Source: Achromobacter xylosoxidans A8 (lineage in GTDB: Bacteria > Pseudomonadota > Gammaproteobacteria > Burkholderiales > Burkholderiaceae_B). From it: a stretch of 64,000 nt of DNA. Below the pieces are notes generated by a model, which was not told the origin of the DNA, did no database searches, and saw only the letters and a program-made list of their open reading frames with translations. Within the stretch, counting starts at the first letter, position 1. Each line of letters starts with the position of its first letter. The stretch is from the NCBI RefSeq assembly GCF_000165835.1, contig NC_014640.1, forward strand, positions 2,604,001 to 2,668,000. Reading direction: 5' to 3'. Shown here piece by piece: positions 1 through 8,138 of this stretch. The translations under genes were made by a program, and so were the position numbers.

Positions 1-64
1 GCGCCACCGTGATGATGACGGGCGAATCGGCCAGGGCGGCGCGGGGCGGAGCGGCGTTGCTCAT
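1..64 (-). CDS. Start of a gene of unknown product (partial)
   Basis: Only the first 21 codons are in the window, read from an ATG at 64 toward position 1. The visible N-terminus is MSNAAPPRAALADSPVII followed by TVA. The ATG overlaps the TGA of the preceding dehydrogenase gene in an ATGA arrangement, so the two are probably translationally coupled. A short polar leader followed by a beta-strand-like segment, next to a hydroxyacyl-CoA dehydrogenase, would fit a crotonase (enoyl-CoA hydratase). That is a guess from context; too little is visible to name it. Confidence 0.6.
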   Translation of the reverse strand, partial: MSNAAPPRAALADSPVIITVA

Positions 65-1023
65 GGCTTGATCTCCGGCAGTTCGGGCGCAATCAGATCC
101 AGGCCCGCGCGCAGCAGGCGGTCGTAGCGCGCGCGTTCGGCGGCGATGGTCTCGGGCGTCCAGGCGTAAAAGCCCTCGCCCGTCTTCATGCCGTGGCGGC
201 CGTCCTGGGCGCGTTCGGTCAGGCAGCGCGCCGGCTGGCTGGCGTTGCAGAAGGTGGGATACATGGTGGCGCCGGCCGCGGCATGCACGTCGATGCCGGC
301 ATGGTCGCGCTGCATCACGGGGCCCGCCGCCAGGAAGCGGAAGCCGAAGCCGAAGCGCACCGCCGCGTCCACGTCTTCCGGCGAGGCGATGCCGCGGTCG
401 ATCAGGTCGAAGGCCTCGCGCGACAGCGCGTGCTGCAGGCGGTTGGCCAGAAAGCCTGGCAGGTCCTGCCGCACCTTCACCGGCACGCTGCCGCAGCGCC
501 GCATGAATTCGATCAGGGTATCCGCGCAGCCATTGTCGCTGGCCTCGCCCAGCACCACTTCGACCAGCGGCACCAGGTGCGCGGGCATGAAGAAGTGCAG
601 GCCCAGCATGCGGCCGCGGGTGTCCAGGCCTTGGCTGATGGCGCTGATCGGGAAGCTGGAACTGTTGCTGGCCAGGATGGCGTCGGGCCGGGCGCGCTGC
701 GCCAGATCCGCGAACAGCGCCTGCTTGATGTCCAGGCGTTCGGGAATGCACTCGATGACCAGGTTCACGCTGGACCAGTCCACCTCGTCCAGGCTGGAGG
801 CGGTGGATAGCAGGGCGGCGTTCGCTTCCCTGTCTATGGTCTTGAGGTTTTCCGCGACGCGGGCGGGCAAGCCCGACGCGCGTTCGGTATTTGATTCGAT
901 TACCGTCGTGCGGCAGGCCGCGCGGGTCAACACCACGGCCACGTCGGCTCCCATGGTGCCGCCGCCCACCACCACCGCATGCGCCGCGCCCGGATTGGGC
1001 AGCGCTATCGCGTCCGTCTGCAT
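61..1023 (-). CDS. 3-hydroxyacyl-CoA dehydrogenase, NAD-binding
   Basis: A 320-residue protein of the 3-hydroxyacyl-CoA dehydrogenase family, which oxidises the 3-hydroxyl of an acyl-CoA with NAD in the cytoplasm. The N-terminal Rossmann fold shows the dinucleotide loop VVGGGTMGAD at about residues 18-27. Further in are NSSSFPIS, GLHFFMPAHLVPLVEVV (with the catalytic-type His) and the C-terminal-domain signature LPGFLANRLQHAL. Length is typical for a stand-alone, non-fused enzyme. The start at 1023 is chosen because AAGGAG lies just upstream; upstream in-frame codons lack one. It is divergent from the LysR gene at 1146 and coupled to the next gene. The substrate cannot be read from the sequence. 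Confidence 0.85.
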   Translation of the reverse strand: MQTDAIALPNPGAAHAVVVGGGTMGADVAVVLTRAACRTTVIESNTERASGLPARVAENLKTIDREANAALLSTASSLDEVDWSSVNLVIECIPERLDIKQALFADLAQRARPDAILASNSSSFPISAISQGLDTRGRMLGLHFFMPAHLVPLVEVVLGEASDNGCADTLIEFMRRCGSVPVKVRQDLPGFLANRLQHALSREAFDLIDRGIASPEDVDAAVRFGFGFRFLAAGPVMQRDHAGIDVHAAAGATMYPTFCNASQPARCLTERAQDGRHGMKTGEGFYAWTPETIAAERARYDRLLRAGLDLIAPELPEIKP

Positions 1024-1076
1024 GGTTTGCTCCTTCATCTGTAATTTCGCTGGAGGCGAGTGTAGAGAAGCGAGTT

Positions 1077-1090
1077 TGATTGATGAATCA
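1077..1090. promoter_or_regulatory. Inverted repeat TGATT-N4-AATCA, candidate LysR site
   Basis: A perfect 5-bp inverted repeat with a 4-bp spacer sits between the divergent dehydrogenase and LysR genes, where a LysR protein controlling both would bind. Position and symmetry are the only evidence. Confidence 0.35.
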
Positions 1091-1145
1091 GATTTTTTGG
1101 ATAGAATGATCTCCAATTTAGATCAATAACGGGGCCGCTCCCAGC

Positions 1146-2054
1146 ATGCAGATCAATCTTTCGATGCGCGATATCGACACGACATTGGTGCTGGGCCGCA
1201 CGCTCAACTTCCGCCAGGCGGCCGCGCAACTGCACCTGTCGCAATCGGCCCTGTCCACGCAGATCCAGCGCATCGAGGATGCGCTGGGCGTGCGGCTGTT
1301 CGACCGTACCACGCGCACCGTCCGCCTCACGGCCGCGGGAGAGGTCTTCATGCAGCAGGCGGCCACCCTGCAAGTGGCCTTCCGCGACGCCATCGCCGCG
1401 GTCAGCGGCATCGTCAACGCGGAACAGGGCCAGGTGTCGGTGGCGGCCTTGCCTTCGATCGCCGCTCGCCTGTTGCCGCGGGTGCTGATGGCCTACCGCC
1501 AGGCCCACCCGCAGGTCGCCCTGAAGGTGCGCGATACCTTGTCGGGGCCGGCCTTCGACTTGGTGCGCGCGGGCGAGGTCGACTTCGCCCTGACTGCCGC
1601 CGATCCGCAGCATGCCGACCTGCATTATGTGCCGCTGATGTCCGACAGCTTCCTGCTGCTGATTCCCGAAGCCCATCCGCTGGCGCGTGCCCGCGGCCCG
1701 CTGCGCTGGGCCGATACCGCCGATGCGGCGCACGTGTCGATGGTGCAGCCCAGCAGCGTGCGGCAATACACCGAATGGGCCTTTCTGCAGAACCGGATCC
1801 GCTTCACGCCGGCGTTCGAGGCCGAGCACCTGACCACCATCGTCGCCATGGTCGAATGCGGATTCGGCGTCGCGGCATTGCCTGAAATCGCCGCTGGCGC
1901 GGTGGCGCAAAATGGCATTGTTCAGCGTCCGCTGATCGGCCCGGTGGCCGAGCGTTCCATCGGCTTGGTGACCGCGCGCAACCGCAGCCTGTCGCCGGCC
2001 GCGGCGGCCCTGGTGCAGACCTTGAAGGAGTATCTGGCGGAGCAGCCGCGCTAG
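1146..2054 (+). CDS. LysR-family transcriptional regulator
   Basis: A 302-residue LysR-type regulator. The N-terminal winged helix-turn-helix (about residues 5-62) includes LNFRQAAAQLHLSQSALSTQ, followed by the linker helix and a periplasmic-binding-protein-like effector domain (about 90-295). It is divergent from the hydroxyacyl-CoA dehydrogenase gene with a 122-bp gap and probably controls it. The sequence before the ATG has no strong Shine-Dalgarno. The inducer is unknown; a CoA-pathway carboxylate would fit the neighbour. Confidence 0.88.
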   Translation: MQINLSMRDIDTTLVLGRTLNFRQAAAQLHLSQSALSTQIQRIEDALGVRLFDRTTRTVRLTAAGEVFMQQAATLQVAFRDAIAAVSGIVNAEQGQVSVAALPSIAARLLPRVLMAYRQAHPQVALKVRDTLSGPAFDLVRAGEVDFALTAADPQHADLHYVPLMSDSFLLLIPEAHPLARARGPLRWADTADAAHVSMVQPSSVRQYTEWAFLQNRIRFTPAFEAEHLTTIVAMVECGFGVAALPEIAAGAVAQNGIVQRPLIGPVAERSIGLVTARNRSLSPAAAALVQTLKEYLAEQPR

Positions 2055-2164
2055 GTTTCGCGGCGGATTTTCGACCCGTCGCGCGCTTCTGAACGCTGCG
2101 GTTTTGATTTCAGGCAAGCGCTTGCGGCGTGCCGCTCGACAGGAAGCGCCCGGTGGTATTATCC

Positions 2165-2176
2165 TCAGTGCACTAA
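2165..2176. promoter_or_regulatory. PicR-type operator upstream of picR
   Basis: TCAGTGCACTAA fits TCAG-N4-CTNN and lies 21 bp before the picR start codon, just downstream of a TATTAT hexamer at 2157-2162 that could be the -10. A repressor here would give negative autoregulation. The same motif recurs before mocA/xdhC, picC, picB and dctP/picA. Confidence 0.7.
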
Positions 2177-2197
2177 CTAAATTGGAGCTGCCTCAAC

Positions 2198-2731
2198 GTG
2201 CCGGATGTACAGAAAAAGACGACGTCCCAGAAGCGCGTCGCAACTCATAAGATGGACACCAAGATTTTCGATCCGGCCAAGCAGGTGCTTTGGTCGCGTC
2301 CCGGCTATCTGGTGCGGCGCCTGAACCAGATCCACTACGCCATGTTCTACGAGGAGTGCAAGACTCAGAACGTGACGCCGGTGCAGTATGGCGTGCTGAC
2401 GGCGCTGTCGCTCAGCCCCTGGCTGGACCAGACCGCCATCGGCATGGAACTGGGACTGGACCGCACCACCACTGCGGACGTGGTCAAGCGCTTGCAGGAG
2501 CGCGGCCTGGTGGAACGGCGCGTCAATCCCAACGATAAGCGCTCGCGCCAAGCCGTGATTACCCAGGAAGGCCTGCGCATCATGGGCATCTTGCAGGAAG
2601 GCATGGCGCGCGCCCAGCAGCGTCTGCTGGAACCGTTGTCCACGCGCAATCAGGAAATCTTCATGAAGCTGCTTTCCACCCTGGTGGAAGCCAATAACCA
2701 GTACAGCCGCACCACGCTCAAGCCCATGTAG
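2198..2731 (+). CDS. picR: MarR-family repressor of the picolinate cluster
   Basis: A 177-residue MarR regulator. After a 30-40 residue polar leader, the winged helix-turn-helix spans about residues 60-135 (QTAIGMELGLDRTTTADVVK as recognition region, wing around ERRVNPNDKRSRQAV). GTG at 2198 is chosen as start because GGAG precedes it at 2184-2187; the internal ATG at 2252 has no ribosome site. By synteny it corresponds to PicR of Alcaligenes faecalis JQ135, a repressor released by a pathway compound. Its own promoter and those of the neighbouring operons carry TCAG-N4-CTGA palindromes, the dyad expected for a MarR dimer. NicR of nicotinate degradation is the closest alternative identity. Confidence 0.85.
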   Translation: MPDVQKKTTSQKRVATHKMDTKIFDPAKQVLWSRPGYLVRRLNQIHYAMFYEECKTQNVTPVQYGVLTALSLSPWLDQTAIGMELGLDRTTTADVVKRLQERGLVERRVNPNDKRSRQAVITQEGLRIMGILQEGMARAQQRLLEPLSTRNQEIFMKLLSTLVEANNQYSRTTLKPM

Positions 2732-2756
2732 GGCAGGGGCCGGCTGCGGTCCTGGC

Positions 2757-3746
2757 TCAGCCTTGCAGCGCGCTCGCTTGCGGCGCGCTGCGGGCGGCCT
2801 GGCCGTCGCCCAGCGTGTTGCGGACCCAGATCAGCTCCGCGGCGATCGCCACGGCGATCTCGGCCGGCGTCTTGCTGGCAATGCGCAGGCCCACCGGGCC
2901 GTGCAGTCGCGCGATCTGGCTGTCGTCCAGGTCGAACAGCCGCAGTCGTTCGCGGCGCTTCTGCTGGTTGGCGCGCGAGCCCAGCGCGCCCACGTAGAAC
3001 GCCGGGGATTTCAGCGCTTCCAACAAGGCCATGTCATCGAGCTTGGGGTCGTGGGTGACCGCCACGATGGCGGTGCGTTCGTCGGTGCCGATTTCCAGCA
3101 CCGCGTCGTCGGGCATGCTGGTGAGCAAGGTCGTCCGGGACAGGTTCCATTCGCCGAAGAATTCCTCGCGCGGGTCGCAGACCGTGACGTGGAAATCCAG
3201 CGTGGCGGCCACGTTGGCCAGCACCTGGGCGGTCTGGTTGGCGCCGATGATGAGCAGCCGCCAGCGGGGGCCGTACACGCTGCGAAAGATGCGGCCGTCG
3301 AAGTCCGGGCCGTCGGCTGGGCCGGCGGCAGATACCGAGCTGCTGCCGTCGTGCAGGTCCACGGTGCGCTGGATCAGGCGGTGGCCGCGTATGGCTTCCA
3401 GCACCACGTCCAGCCATTGCGTGTCGCGCAGCGGTTCGCTGATCAGGCGCAGCGTGCCGCCGCAAGGCAGGCCGAAGCGTGCGGCCTCGTCGCGGGTGAC
3501 GCCATAGGTCAGGCGGGCGGGAGCGTCTTCCAACGAGCCTTCGCGGGCGCGGCAAATCAGGTCGTCCTCGATGCAGCCGCCGGAAACCGAACCGACCATG
3601 CGGCCGTCCTCGCGCAGGGCCAGCATGGCGCCCGCCTGACGCGGGGCCGAGCCCCAGGTCTGCACCACGGTCACCAGGTGCACGCGGCTGCCCGCGGCCA
3701 CCCAGTCCCGGGCATGTTGCAATACGTCCAGATCCAGAGCGTTCAT
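2757..3746 (-). CDS. xdhC: XdhC/CoxI-family molybdenum-cofactor maturation protein
   Basis: A 329-residue XdhC-family chaperone, which binds molybdenum cofactor, protects it during sulfuration and inserts it into xanthine-dehydrogenase-type hydroxylases. The N-terminal XdhC/CoxI domain has GSVSGGCIEDDL at about residues 52-63 with the conserved Cys. A C-terminal Rossmann domain starts near LLIIGANQTAQVLAN (about 185). The start at 3746 is preceded by GAGAAG. It is divergent from the nucleotidyltransferase gene at 3808, with a PicR-type operator between them. The client is almost certainly the PicA hydroxylase at 13845-18294, the only molybdoenzyme in the window. Confidence 0.88.
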   Translation of the reverse strand: MNALDLDVLQHARDWVAAGSRVHLVTVVQTWGSAPRQAGAMLALREDGRMVGSVSGGCIEDDLICRAREGSLEDAPARLTYGVTRDEAARFGLPCGGTLRLISEPLRDTQWLDVVLEAIRGHRLIQRTVDLHDGSSSVSAAGPADGPDFDGRIFRSVYGPRWRLLIIGANQTAQVLANVAATLDFHVTVCDPREEFFGEWNLSRTTLLTSMPDDAVLEIGTDERTAIVAVTHDPKLDDMALLEALKSPAFYVGALGSRANQQKRRERLRLFDLDDSQIARLHGPVGLRIASKTPAEIAVAIAAELIWVRNTLGDGQAARSAPQASALQG

Positions 3747-3790
3747 CGGCTTCTCACAAAAAAAGGCCGCGACGCTGCCACGGCTTATAT

Positions 3791-3802
3791 TCACTATACT
3801 GA
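3791..3802. promoter_or_regulatory. PicR-type operator between xdhC and mocA
   Basis: TCACTATACTGA differs by one base from the perfect palindrome TCAGTATACTGA found before picC. It occupies the 61-bp divergent promoter region of the two cofactor-maturation genes and ends 5 bp before the mocA ATG, overlapping a -10-like TATACT (3795-3800). Confidence 0.6.
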
Positions 3803-3807
3803 TCATT

Positions 3808-4434
3808 ATGGCGAATGTCTCTAGTGTCTATCCCTACCAGGGCCCTTTGCGGGTCGGCATCCTGCTGGCCGCGGGGCAGGGCTCGCGCTATGCCGCGCAG
3901 CGGCCGGGCGCCGACAAGCTGCTGGCGCCTTTGCCGCAAGGCATGTGCGTGGCCGTGGCCAGCGCCCGGGCGCTACGCGCGGCGGTGGACCTGGTCGTGG
4001 CCGTGGTGCGTCCCGGCAGCGCTGCCCTGGCCGGATTGCTGCGGGCGGAAGATTGCCAGGTGTTGGAGACGGACCGGGCGGGCGAAGGCATGGGGGCCAG
4101 CCTGGCCGCCGCGGCGCAGTATCTGCAGGGCTTGCCCGGGACGCCAGAAGCGGTGCTAGTAGCGCTGGCCGACATGCCGTGGATCCGCCGCGCCAGCCTG
4201 GAGGGCGTGCTGGACGCGCTGCGCCACGCGCCGATGGCCGCGCCTTCATACCAGGGGCAGCGTGGCCACCCGGTGGCATTCCGCGCGGAACTGCTGCCGC
4301 AGCTGGCAGCATTGAGCGGCGACGAGGGCGCGCGGCGGCTGCTCAAACAGCCTGGCCTGCGCCTGGTCGAGGTGGATGACCCCGGCGTGTTGCGCGACGT
4401 CGACACGCCGGCCGATCTGGATGGCGCCGGCTGA
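3808..4434 (+). CDS. mocA: MocA-like molybdenum cofactor nucleotidyltransferase
   Basis: A 208-residue nucleotidyltransferase of the MobA/MocA type. The N-terminal loop LLAAGQGSRYAAQ (about residues 19-31) followed by DKLL is the nucleotide-binding signature, and VLVALADMPW near residue 117-126 carries the metal-binding Asp. MocA makes molybdopterin cytosine dinucleotide, the cofactor form used by the hydroxylase family to which PicA belongs. No Shine-Dalgarno precedes the ATG, and a -10-like TATACT lies only 7 bp upstream, so the mRNA may be leaderless. It is followed by a strong terminator. A cofactor-independent role as a general sugar-nucleotide enzyme is unlikely given xdhC next door. 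Confidence 0.82.
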   Translation: MANVSSVYPYQGPLRVGILLAAGQGSRYAAQRPGADKLLAPLPQGMCVAVASARALRAAVDLVVAVVRPGSAALAGLLRAEDCQVLETDRAGEGMGASLAAAAQYLQGLPGTPEAVLVALADMPWIRRASLEGVLDALRHAPMAAPSYQGQRGHPVAFRAELLPQLAALSGDEGARRLLKQPGLRLVEVDDPGVLRDVDTPADLDGAG

Positions 4435-4445
4435 GCGCCGCCTGC

Positions 4446-4470
4446 AAGGCCGCTTCGGCGGCCTTTTTTT
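4446..4470 (+). terminator. Rho-independent terminator after mocA
   Basis: An 8-bp perfect stem (AAGGCCGC / GCGGCCTT) with a TTCG tetraloop, followed by a run of T to 4470. It starts 12 bp after the mocA stop codon. Confidence 0.9.
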
Positions 4471-4480
4471 GCGGTCTTTG

Positions 4481-4562
4481 GGTTCTTGAGACGCCCGGCT
4501 CTTTGGGCATTTTTGGCACTGTTTGCGCTTGATGGCGGATGCTGGTTCTTGAGACGCCCGGC
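4481..4562. repeat. Pair of 19-bp direct repeats in a non-coding gap
   Basis: GGTTCTTGAGACGCCCGGC occurs at 4481-4499 and again at 4544-4562, 63 bp apart. The stretch 4471-5034 between the mocA terminator and the picC operators holds no convincing gene: its open frames have no ribosome site and no recognisable protein. It also contains a perfect hairpin, TCCGGAGC/GCTCCGGA, at 4601-4620. Function is unknown; it could be the remnant of a small repeat family or of an insertion. Confidence 0.7.
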
Positions 4563-5034
4563 GCGGCGGCGGCCCGGCAGGCGCGGGGCTGCGATTGCGG
4601 TCCGGAGCCTTCGCTCCGGACTTCCCCTGCCTCATCCTCGTCCAGGCCTGCGGCCTTCCCTACGGATTCCGTCGGGCTTATCGACGCCCCGCGCCTGCCG
4701 GGCCGCCACCGCGCCGGGCTCTGGCAAGTGCTGTTGACGTCAGCGGGGGCGGGTGGGGTTCTTGGGGTTCTGCTCGGCGGTGGTTTGGCGCCGAAGATCT
4801 TGCGAGGCCCGCCCCATGCCGGCCGCGCGGGCGGCCTCTTGGGGCTTACGCGGTTTCGTGCGTTGTGATGCTTGGTGCTGGTGGTGTCGTTGATGCCTTT
4901 GGCGCGCGGCGTGGCGCCCTGCGTCCGATGCCGCTTTATTCCGTCACCCGCCGCGTCTGGCGAGGCAATTCCCCGAAACGTTCCCGGCAGTACTCCGAGA
5001 ACCTTTTTTTTGCCCCTCGGGATTTCCCTTATTT

Positions 5035-5158
5035 GTCAGTACGCTGACTATAAAGTCAGTATACTGACGTAAATTCGGAAGCCCTCGCAGGGCTGTTCCC
5101 AATGGGAAAGCGGCTGCGCGCGATTCCGGTATTTCCGATGTAATAGTCAGTGTACTGA
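5035..5158. promoter_or_regulatory. Three PicR-type operators upstream of picC
   Basis: Sites are TCAGTACGCTGA (5036-5047), TCAGTATACTGA inside a perfect 14-bp palindrome GTCAGTATACTGAC (5055-5068), and TCAGTGTACTGA (5147-5158). The first two are centred 20 bp apart, i.e. about two helical turns; the third is about 92 bp further on and 61 bp before the picC start. This is the densest operator group in the window and implies tight cooperative repression of the lower pathway. Confidence 0.8.
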
Positions 5159-5219
5159 TAAACAATGCTGACGCGCCGTGGCAGGACAGGGTCCGGGCCA
5201 TCAAACTGGGAGTAGGGGA

Positions 5220-6182
5220 ATGAGCAAAGTACGCAAGATCGCGTTTGAGGAGCACTACACCGCGGTCGGATTCAAAGACTATTCGAAGAGCTTCGCGCAG
5301 CACATCGATCCCGCCGTGCTGGCCGACCTGGCCGCGCGCCTGGTGGATTTCGACGAGGTCCGGCTGGGTGAAATGGACCGCGGCGGCATCGATTACGTCA
5401 TCCTGTCGCAGACCGGACCCGGCGTGCAGGCCGAAGCCGATGCCGCCGTCGCGTTGCGCCGCGCCAAGGAAAACAACGATTTCCTGGTCGAGCAGGTCGC
5501 CCGGCACCCGACGCGCTATGGCGCCTTCGCTACCGTGCCCATGCACGATCCGCTGGTCGCCGCCGCCGAACTCGAACGCTGCGTCAAGCAGCTGGGCTTC
5601 AAGGGCGCCCTGATCAACGGCCACACCAATGGCGTGTACTACGATGGCCGCGCCTACGATCCGTTCTGGGAAAAAGTCCAGGAACTGGACGTGCCTGTCT
5701 ATCTGCACCCGTCCGATCCCTACGTCATTCCGCAGGCCTACTCGGGCCATCCCGAACTGGTGGGCGCGTGTTGGGGCTGGGGCGTCGAAACCGCCACCCA
5801 TGCGTTGCGGCTGCTGTTCGGCGGCGTGTTCGACCGCTACCCCGGCGTCAAGCTGATCCTCGGCCACATGGGCGAGGGCCTGCCGTTCCTGCGCTGGCGC
5901 TTCGACAGCCGCTTCGCGGTGTATTCGCACGGCATCAAGCTGGCGCGCGCGCCCTCCGAATACCTGGGCAGCAACATCCTCATCACCACCTCGGGCGTCT
6001 GTTCGCCTCCCACGCTGATGGCCGCCATTGCCGAAATGGGTCGCGAGGCGGTGATGTTCTCGGTGGACTATCCCTATGAATCGACCGCGCTGGCGGTGGA
6101 ATTCATCGAGCAGACGCCGATGGACGATGCGACCCGCGAACTGATCTGCAACGGCAACGCGCGGCGCCTGTTCAAACTCTGA
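5220..6182 (+). CDS. picC: 3,6-dihydroxypicolinate decarboxylase (amidohydrolase family)
   Basis: A 320-residue amidohydrolase_2 protein of the ACMSD / gamma-resorcylate decarboxylase group, metal-dependent non-oxidative decarboxylases. The metal-ligand pattern is visible: FEEH near the N-terminus (E10/E11, H12), LHPSDP with H163 and SVDYPYE with D283, matching the E-x-H ... H ... D set of gamma-resorcylate decarboxylase. In the picolinate pathway PicC removes the carboxylate of 3,6-dihydroxypicolinate to give 2,5-dihydroxypyridine, the substrate of the dioxygenase two genes on. The ATG at 5220 follows a purine-rich GGGAGTAGGGGA. It is first gene of a plus-strand operon C-E-D-F with 20-31 bp gaps. 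Function is inferred from family plus synteny. Confidence 0.87.
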   Translation: MSKVRKIAFEEHYTAVGFKDYSKSFAQHIDPAVLADLAARLVDFDEVRLGEMDRGGIDYVILSQTGPGVQAEADAAVALRRAKENNDFLVEQVARHPTRYGAFATVPMHDPLVAAAELERCVKQLGFKGALINGHTNGVYYDGRAYDPFWEKVQELDVPVYLHPSDPYVIPQAYSGHPELVGACWGWGVETATHALRLLFGGVFDRYPGVKLILGHMGEGLPFLRWRFDSRFAVYSHGIKLARAPSEYLGSNILITTSGVCSPPTLMAAIAEMGREAVMFSVDYPYESTALAVEFIEQTPMDDATRELICNGNARRLFKL

Positions 6183-6202
6183 GCCCAGCCTGGGAGACTG
6201 AC

Positions 6203-7027
6203 ATGAGCAACTTCCTGTACGGTGGCAACGTCCACGCCAACGGCATCCGCCAGCATTACCTGCGCTACGGCGGCGAACGCGGCGCGGGGCGCGATCCGGT
6301 CATCATCGTGCCGGGCATCACCAGCCCGGCGGTCACCTGGGGCTTCGTGGGCGAGCGCTTCGGCCAGTCCTTCGACACCTACGTGCTGGACGTGCGCGGC
6401 CGCGGCCTGTCGGAAGCCGGCGCGGAGCTGGACTACAGCCTGGATGCGCAGGCCGCCGACGTGCTGGCCTTTGCCGAGGCGCTGGGCCTGGCGCGCTACA
6501 GCGTGGTCGGCCATTCGATGGGAGGCCGCATCGGCGTGCGCGCCGGACGCGGCAAGCCTGCCGGCCTGAGCCGTCTGGTCCTGGTGGATCCGCCGGTGTC
6601 GGGACCCGGCCGCCGGCCGTATCCCGCCAAGCTGCCCTGGTACGTCGACTCCATGGCGCAGGCGCGCCTGGGCATGGACGCCGAAGCCATGCGCGCGTTC
6701 TGCCCGACCTGGACAGAGGAGCAGCGCCAGCTGCGCGCCGAATGGCTGCACACCTGCGACGAGCGCGCCATCATCCAGAGCTTCGAGGCGTTCCAGAGCG
6801 ACGACATCCACGCCGACCTGCCGCTGCTGGACGTACCGGTCCTGCTGATCACGGCGGAGCGGGGCGATGTGGTGCTGGACGCCGACGTGGCCGAGATCCA
6901 GCGGCTGGCGCCCGGCACGCAGCATCACCGCGTGCCTGCCGCCGGCCACATGATCCCGTGGGACAACGAGGAAGGCTTTTATGCGGCCTTCGGCGACTTC
7001 CTGGGTGCGCCGCTGGCGCGCGCATGA
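6203..7027 (+). CDS. picE: N-formylmaleamate deformylase (alpha/beta hydrolase)
   Basis: A 274-residue alpha/beta-hydrolase equivalent to NicD/PicE, which hydrolyses N-formylmaleamate to formate and maleamate. The nucleophile elbow GHSMGG puts the serine at 105, the acid is D129 (LVLVDPP) and the His is H249 (PAAGHMIPWD). These are each exactly four residues later than the S101/D125/H245 triad of Pseudomonas putida NicD. An oxyanion-type segment IIVPGIT lies near residue 34. It lies between the decarboxylase and the dioxygenase, whose product it uses. Length is normal for the family. Confidence 0.9.
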   Translation: MSNFLYGGNVHANGIRQHYLRYGGERGAGRDPVIIVPGITSPAVTWGFVGERFGQSFDTYVLDVRGRGLSEAGAELDYSLDAQAADVLAFAEALGLARYSVVGHSMGGRIGVRAGRGKPAGLSRLVLVDPPVSGPGRRPYPAKLPWYVDSMAQARLGMDAEAMRAFCPTWTEEQRQLRAEWLHTCDERAIIQSFEAFQSDDIHADLPLLDVPVLLITAERGDVVLDADVAEIQRLAPGTQHHRVPAAGHMIPWDNEEGFYAAFGDFLGAPLARA

Positions 7028-7057
7028 AGCGCGGCACTGACTGGCAAGGAGGGCATC

Positions 7058-8107
7058 ATGCCTATTAGCGATTTTGAAATGGTGAAGGCCTGGCAGCAGG
7101 TGCTGACCCTGTCCAAGCTGCAAGCGGGGCAGACCGTCACGGTGTTGACCAGCGCGGCGACCCACCCGCAAACCCTGGCCACGGCGCTGATTGCGACGCA
7201 AGCCATGGGCGCCATCGTGAACCGCCTGGACCTGCCGCCCATCAATGGCGAGCGGGCGCTGAGCCGGGATTCGCTGGCCTACCTGGGCACCACCCCGCTG
7301 ACCGGCAACAAGGCCGCGATCGCGGCGCTGAAGGAAAGCGACCTGGTGCTGGACTTGATGACGCTGCTGTTCTCGCCGGAACAGCACGAGATCCTGGCCA
7401 CGGGCACCAAGATCCTGCTGGCGGTGGAACCGCCGGAAGTGTTGGCGCGGCTGGTGCCGACCGAGGCTGACCGCGCCCGGGTCAAGGCGGCCGCCGCGCG
7501 CATCGGCGCGGCGCGCGAGATGAGCGTGGTATCGGATGCGGGCACGGACCTGCGCTGCCCGCTGGGCGAATTCCCGGCCATCAGCGAATACGGCTTCGTC
7601 GACGAGCCGGGCCGCTGGGACCATTGGCCCAGCGGCTTCGTGCTGACCTGGCCGAACGAAGGCGGCGCCCATGGCAAGATCGTGATCGACGCGGGCGACA
7701 TCCTGTTGCCGCAGAAGCTCTACGTGCGCTCGGCCATCGAACTGACGGTCGAAAACGGCTATGCCACGCGCATCGACGGCGGCGTGGACGCGGAACTGCT
7801 GCGCGAGTACGTGGCCTCGTTCAAGGACCCGGAAGCCTACGCGATTTCGCACATAGGCTGGGGCCTGCAGCCGCGCGCGCACTGGACCACGCTGGGCCTG
7901 TACGACCGCGAAGCCACCATAGGCATGGACGCGCGGGCCTACGAGGGCAACTTCCTGTTCTCGCTCGGACCCAACAACGAGGCTGGCGGCAACCGGACCA
8001 CCACCTGCCACATCGACATTCCGCTGCGCGCCTGCACGGTGCGGCTGGACGGGGAAGACGTGGTGCGCCAGGGCAAGGTGCTGGACGGCGGCGGCCCCCA
8101 GGCTTAA
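7058..8107 (+). CDS. picD: 2,5-dihydroxypyridine 5,6-dioxygenase
   Basis: A 349-residue member of the NicX family of Fe(II) extradiol-like dioxygenases that cleave 2,5-dihydroxypyridine to N-formylmaleamate. The three iron ligands known for NicX are at the same residue numbers: H265 (AISHIGWG), H318 and D320 (TTTCHIDIP). Length equals NicX (about 350). AAGGAGG precedes the ATG. It is the third gene of the lower-pathway operon, so ring opening is followed immediately by the deformylase and amidohydrolase encoded on each side. NicX of the nicotinate pathway is the same enzyme type; the assignment to picolinate rests on the other cluster genes. Confidence 0.94.
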   Translation: MPISDFEMVKAWQQVLTLSKLQAGQTVTVLTSAATHPQTLATALIATQAMGAIVNRLDLPPINGERALSRDSLAYLGTTPLTGNKAAIAALKESDLVLDLMTLLFSPEQHEILATGTKILLAVEPPEVLARLVPTEADRARVKAAAARIGAAREMSVVSDAGTDLRCPLGEFPAISEYGFVDEPGRWDHWPSGFVLTWPNEGGAHGKIVIDAGDILLPQKLYVRSAIELTVENGYATRIDGGVDAELLREYVASFKDPEAYAISHIGWGLQPRAHWTTLGLYDREATIGMDARAYEGNFLFSLGPNNEAGGNRTTTCHIDIPLRACTVRLDGEDVVRQGKVLDGGGPQA

Positions 8108-8138
8108 GCACGCAATCACTGCTCAAGGAGTTCCAATC

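Noticed and set aside
4486..5072. Several short plus-strand open frames between mocA and picC
   Set aside because: No ribosome sites, no recognisable protein features, overlapping frames and composition driven by GC content; the region carries repeats and operators instead.
6074..8119. Very long open frame on the minus strand opposite picE and picD, and similar long antisense frames opposite 16792-19407, 21240-23219 and 54628-56316
   Set aside because: They are Arg/His/Gln/Gly-rich antisense shadows typical of high-GC DNA, have no recognisable domains, and lie exactly opposite well-supported genes.
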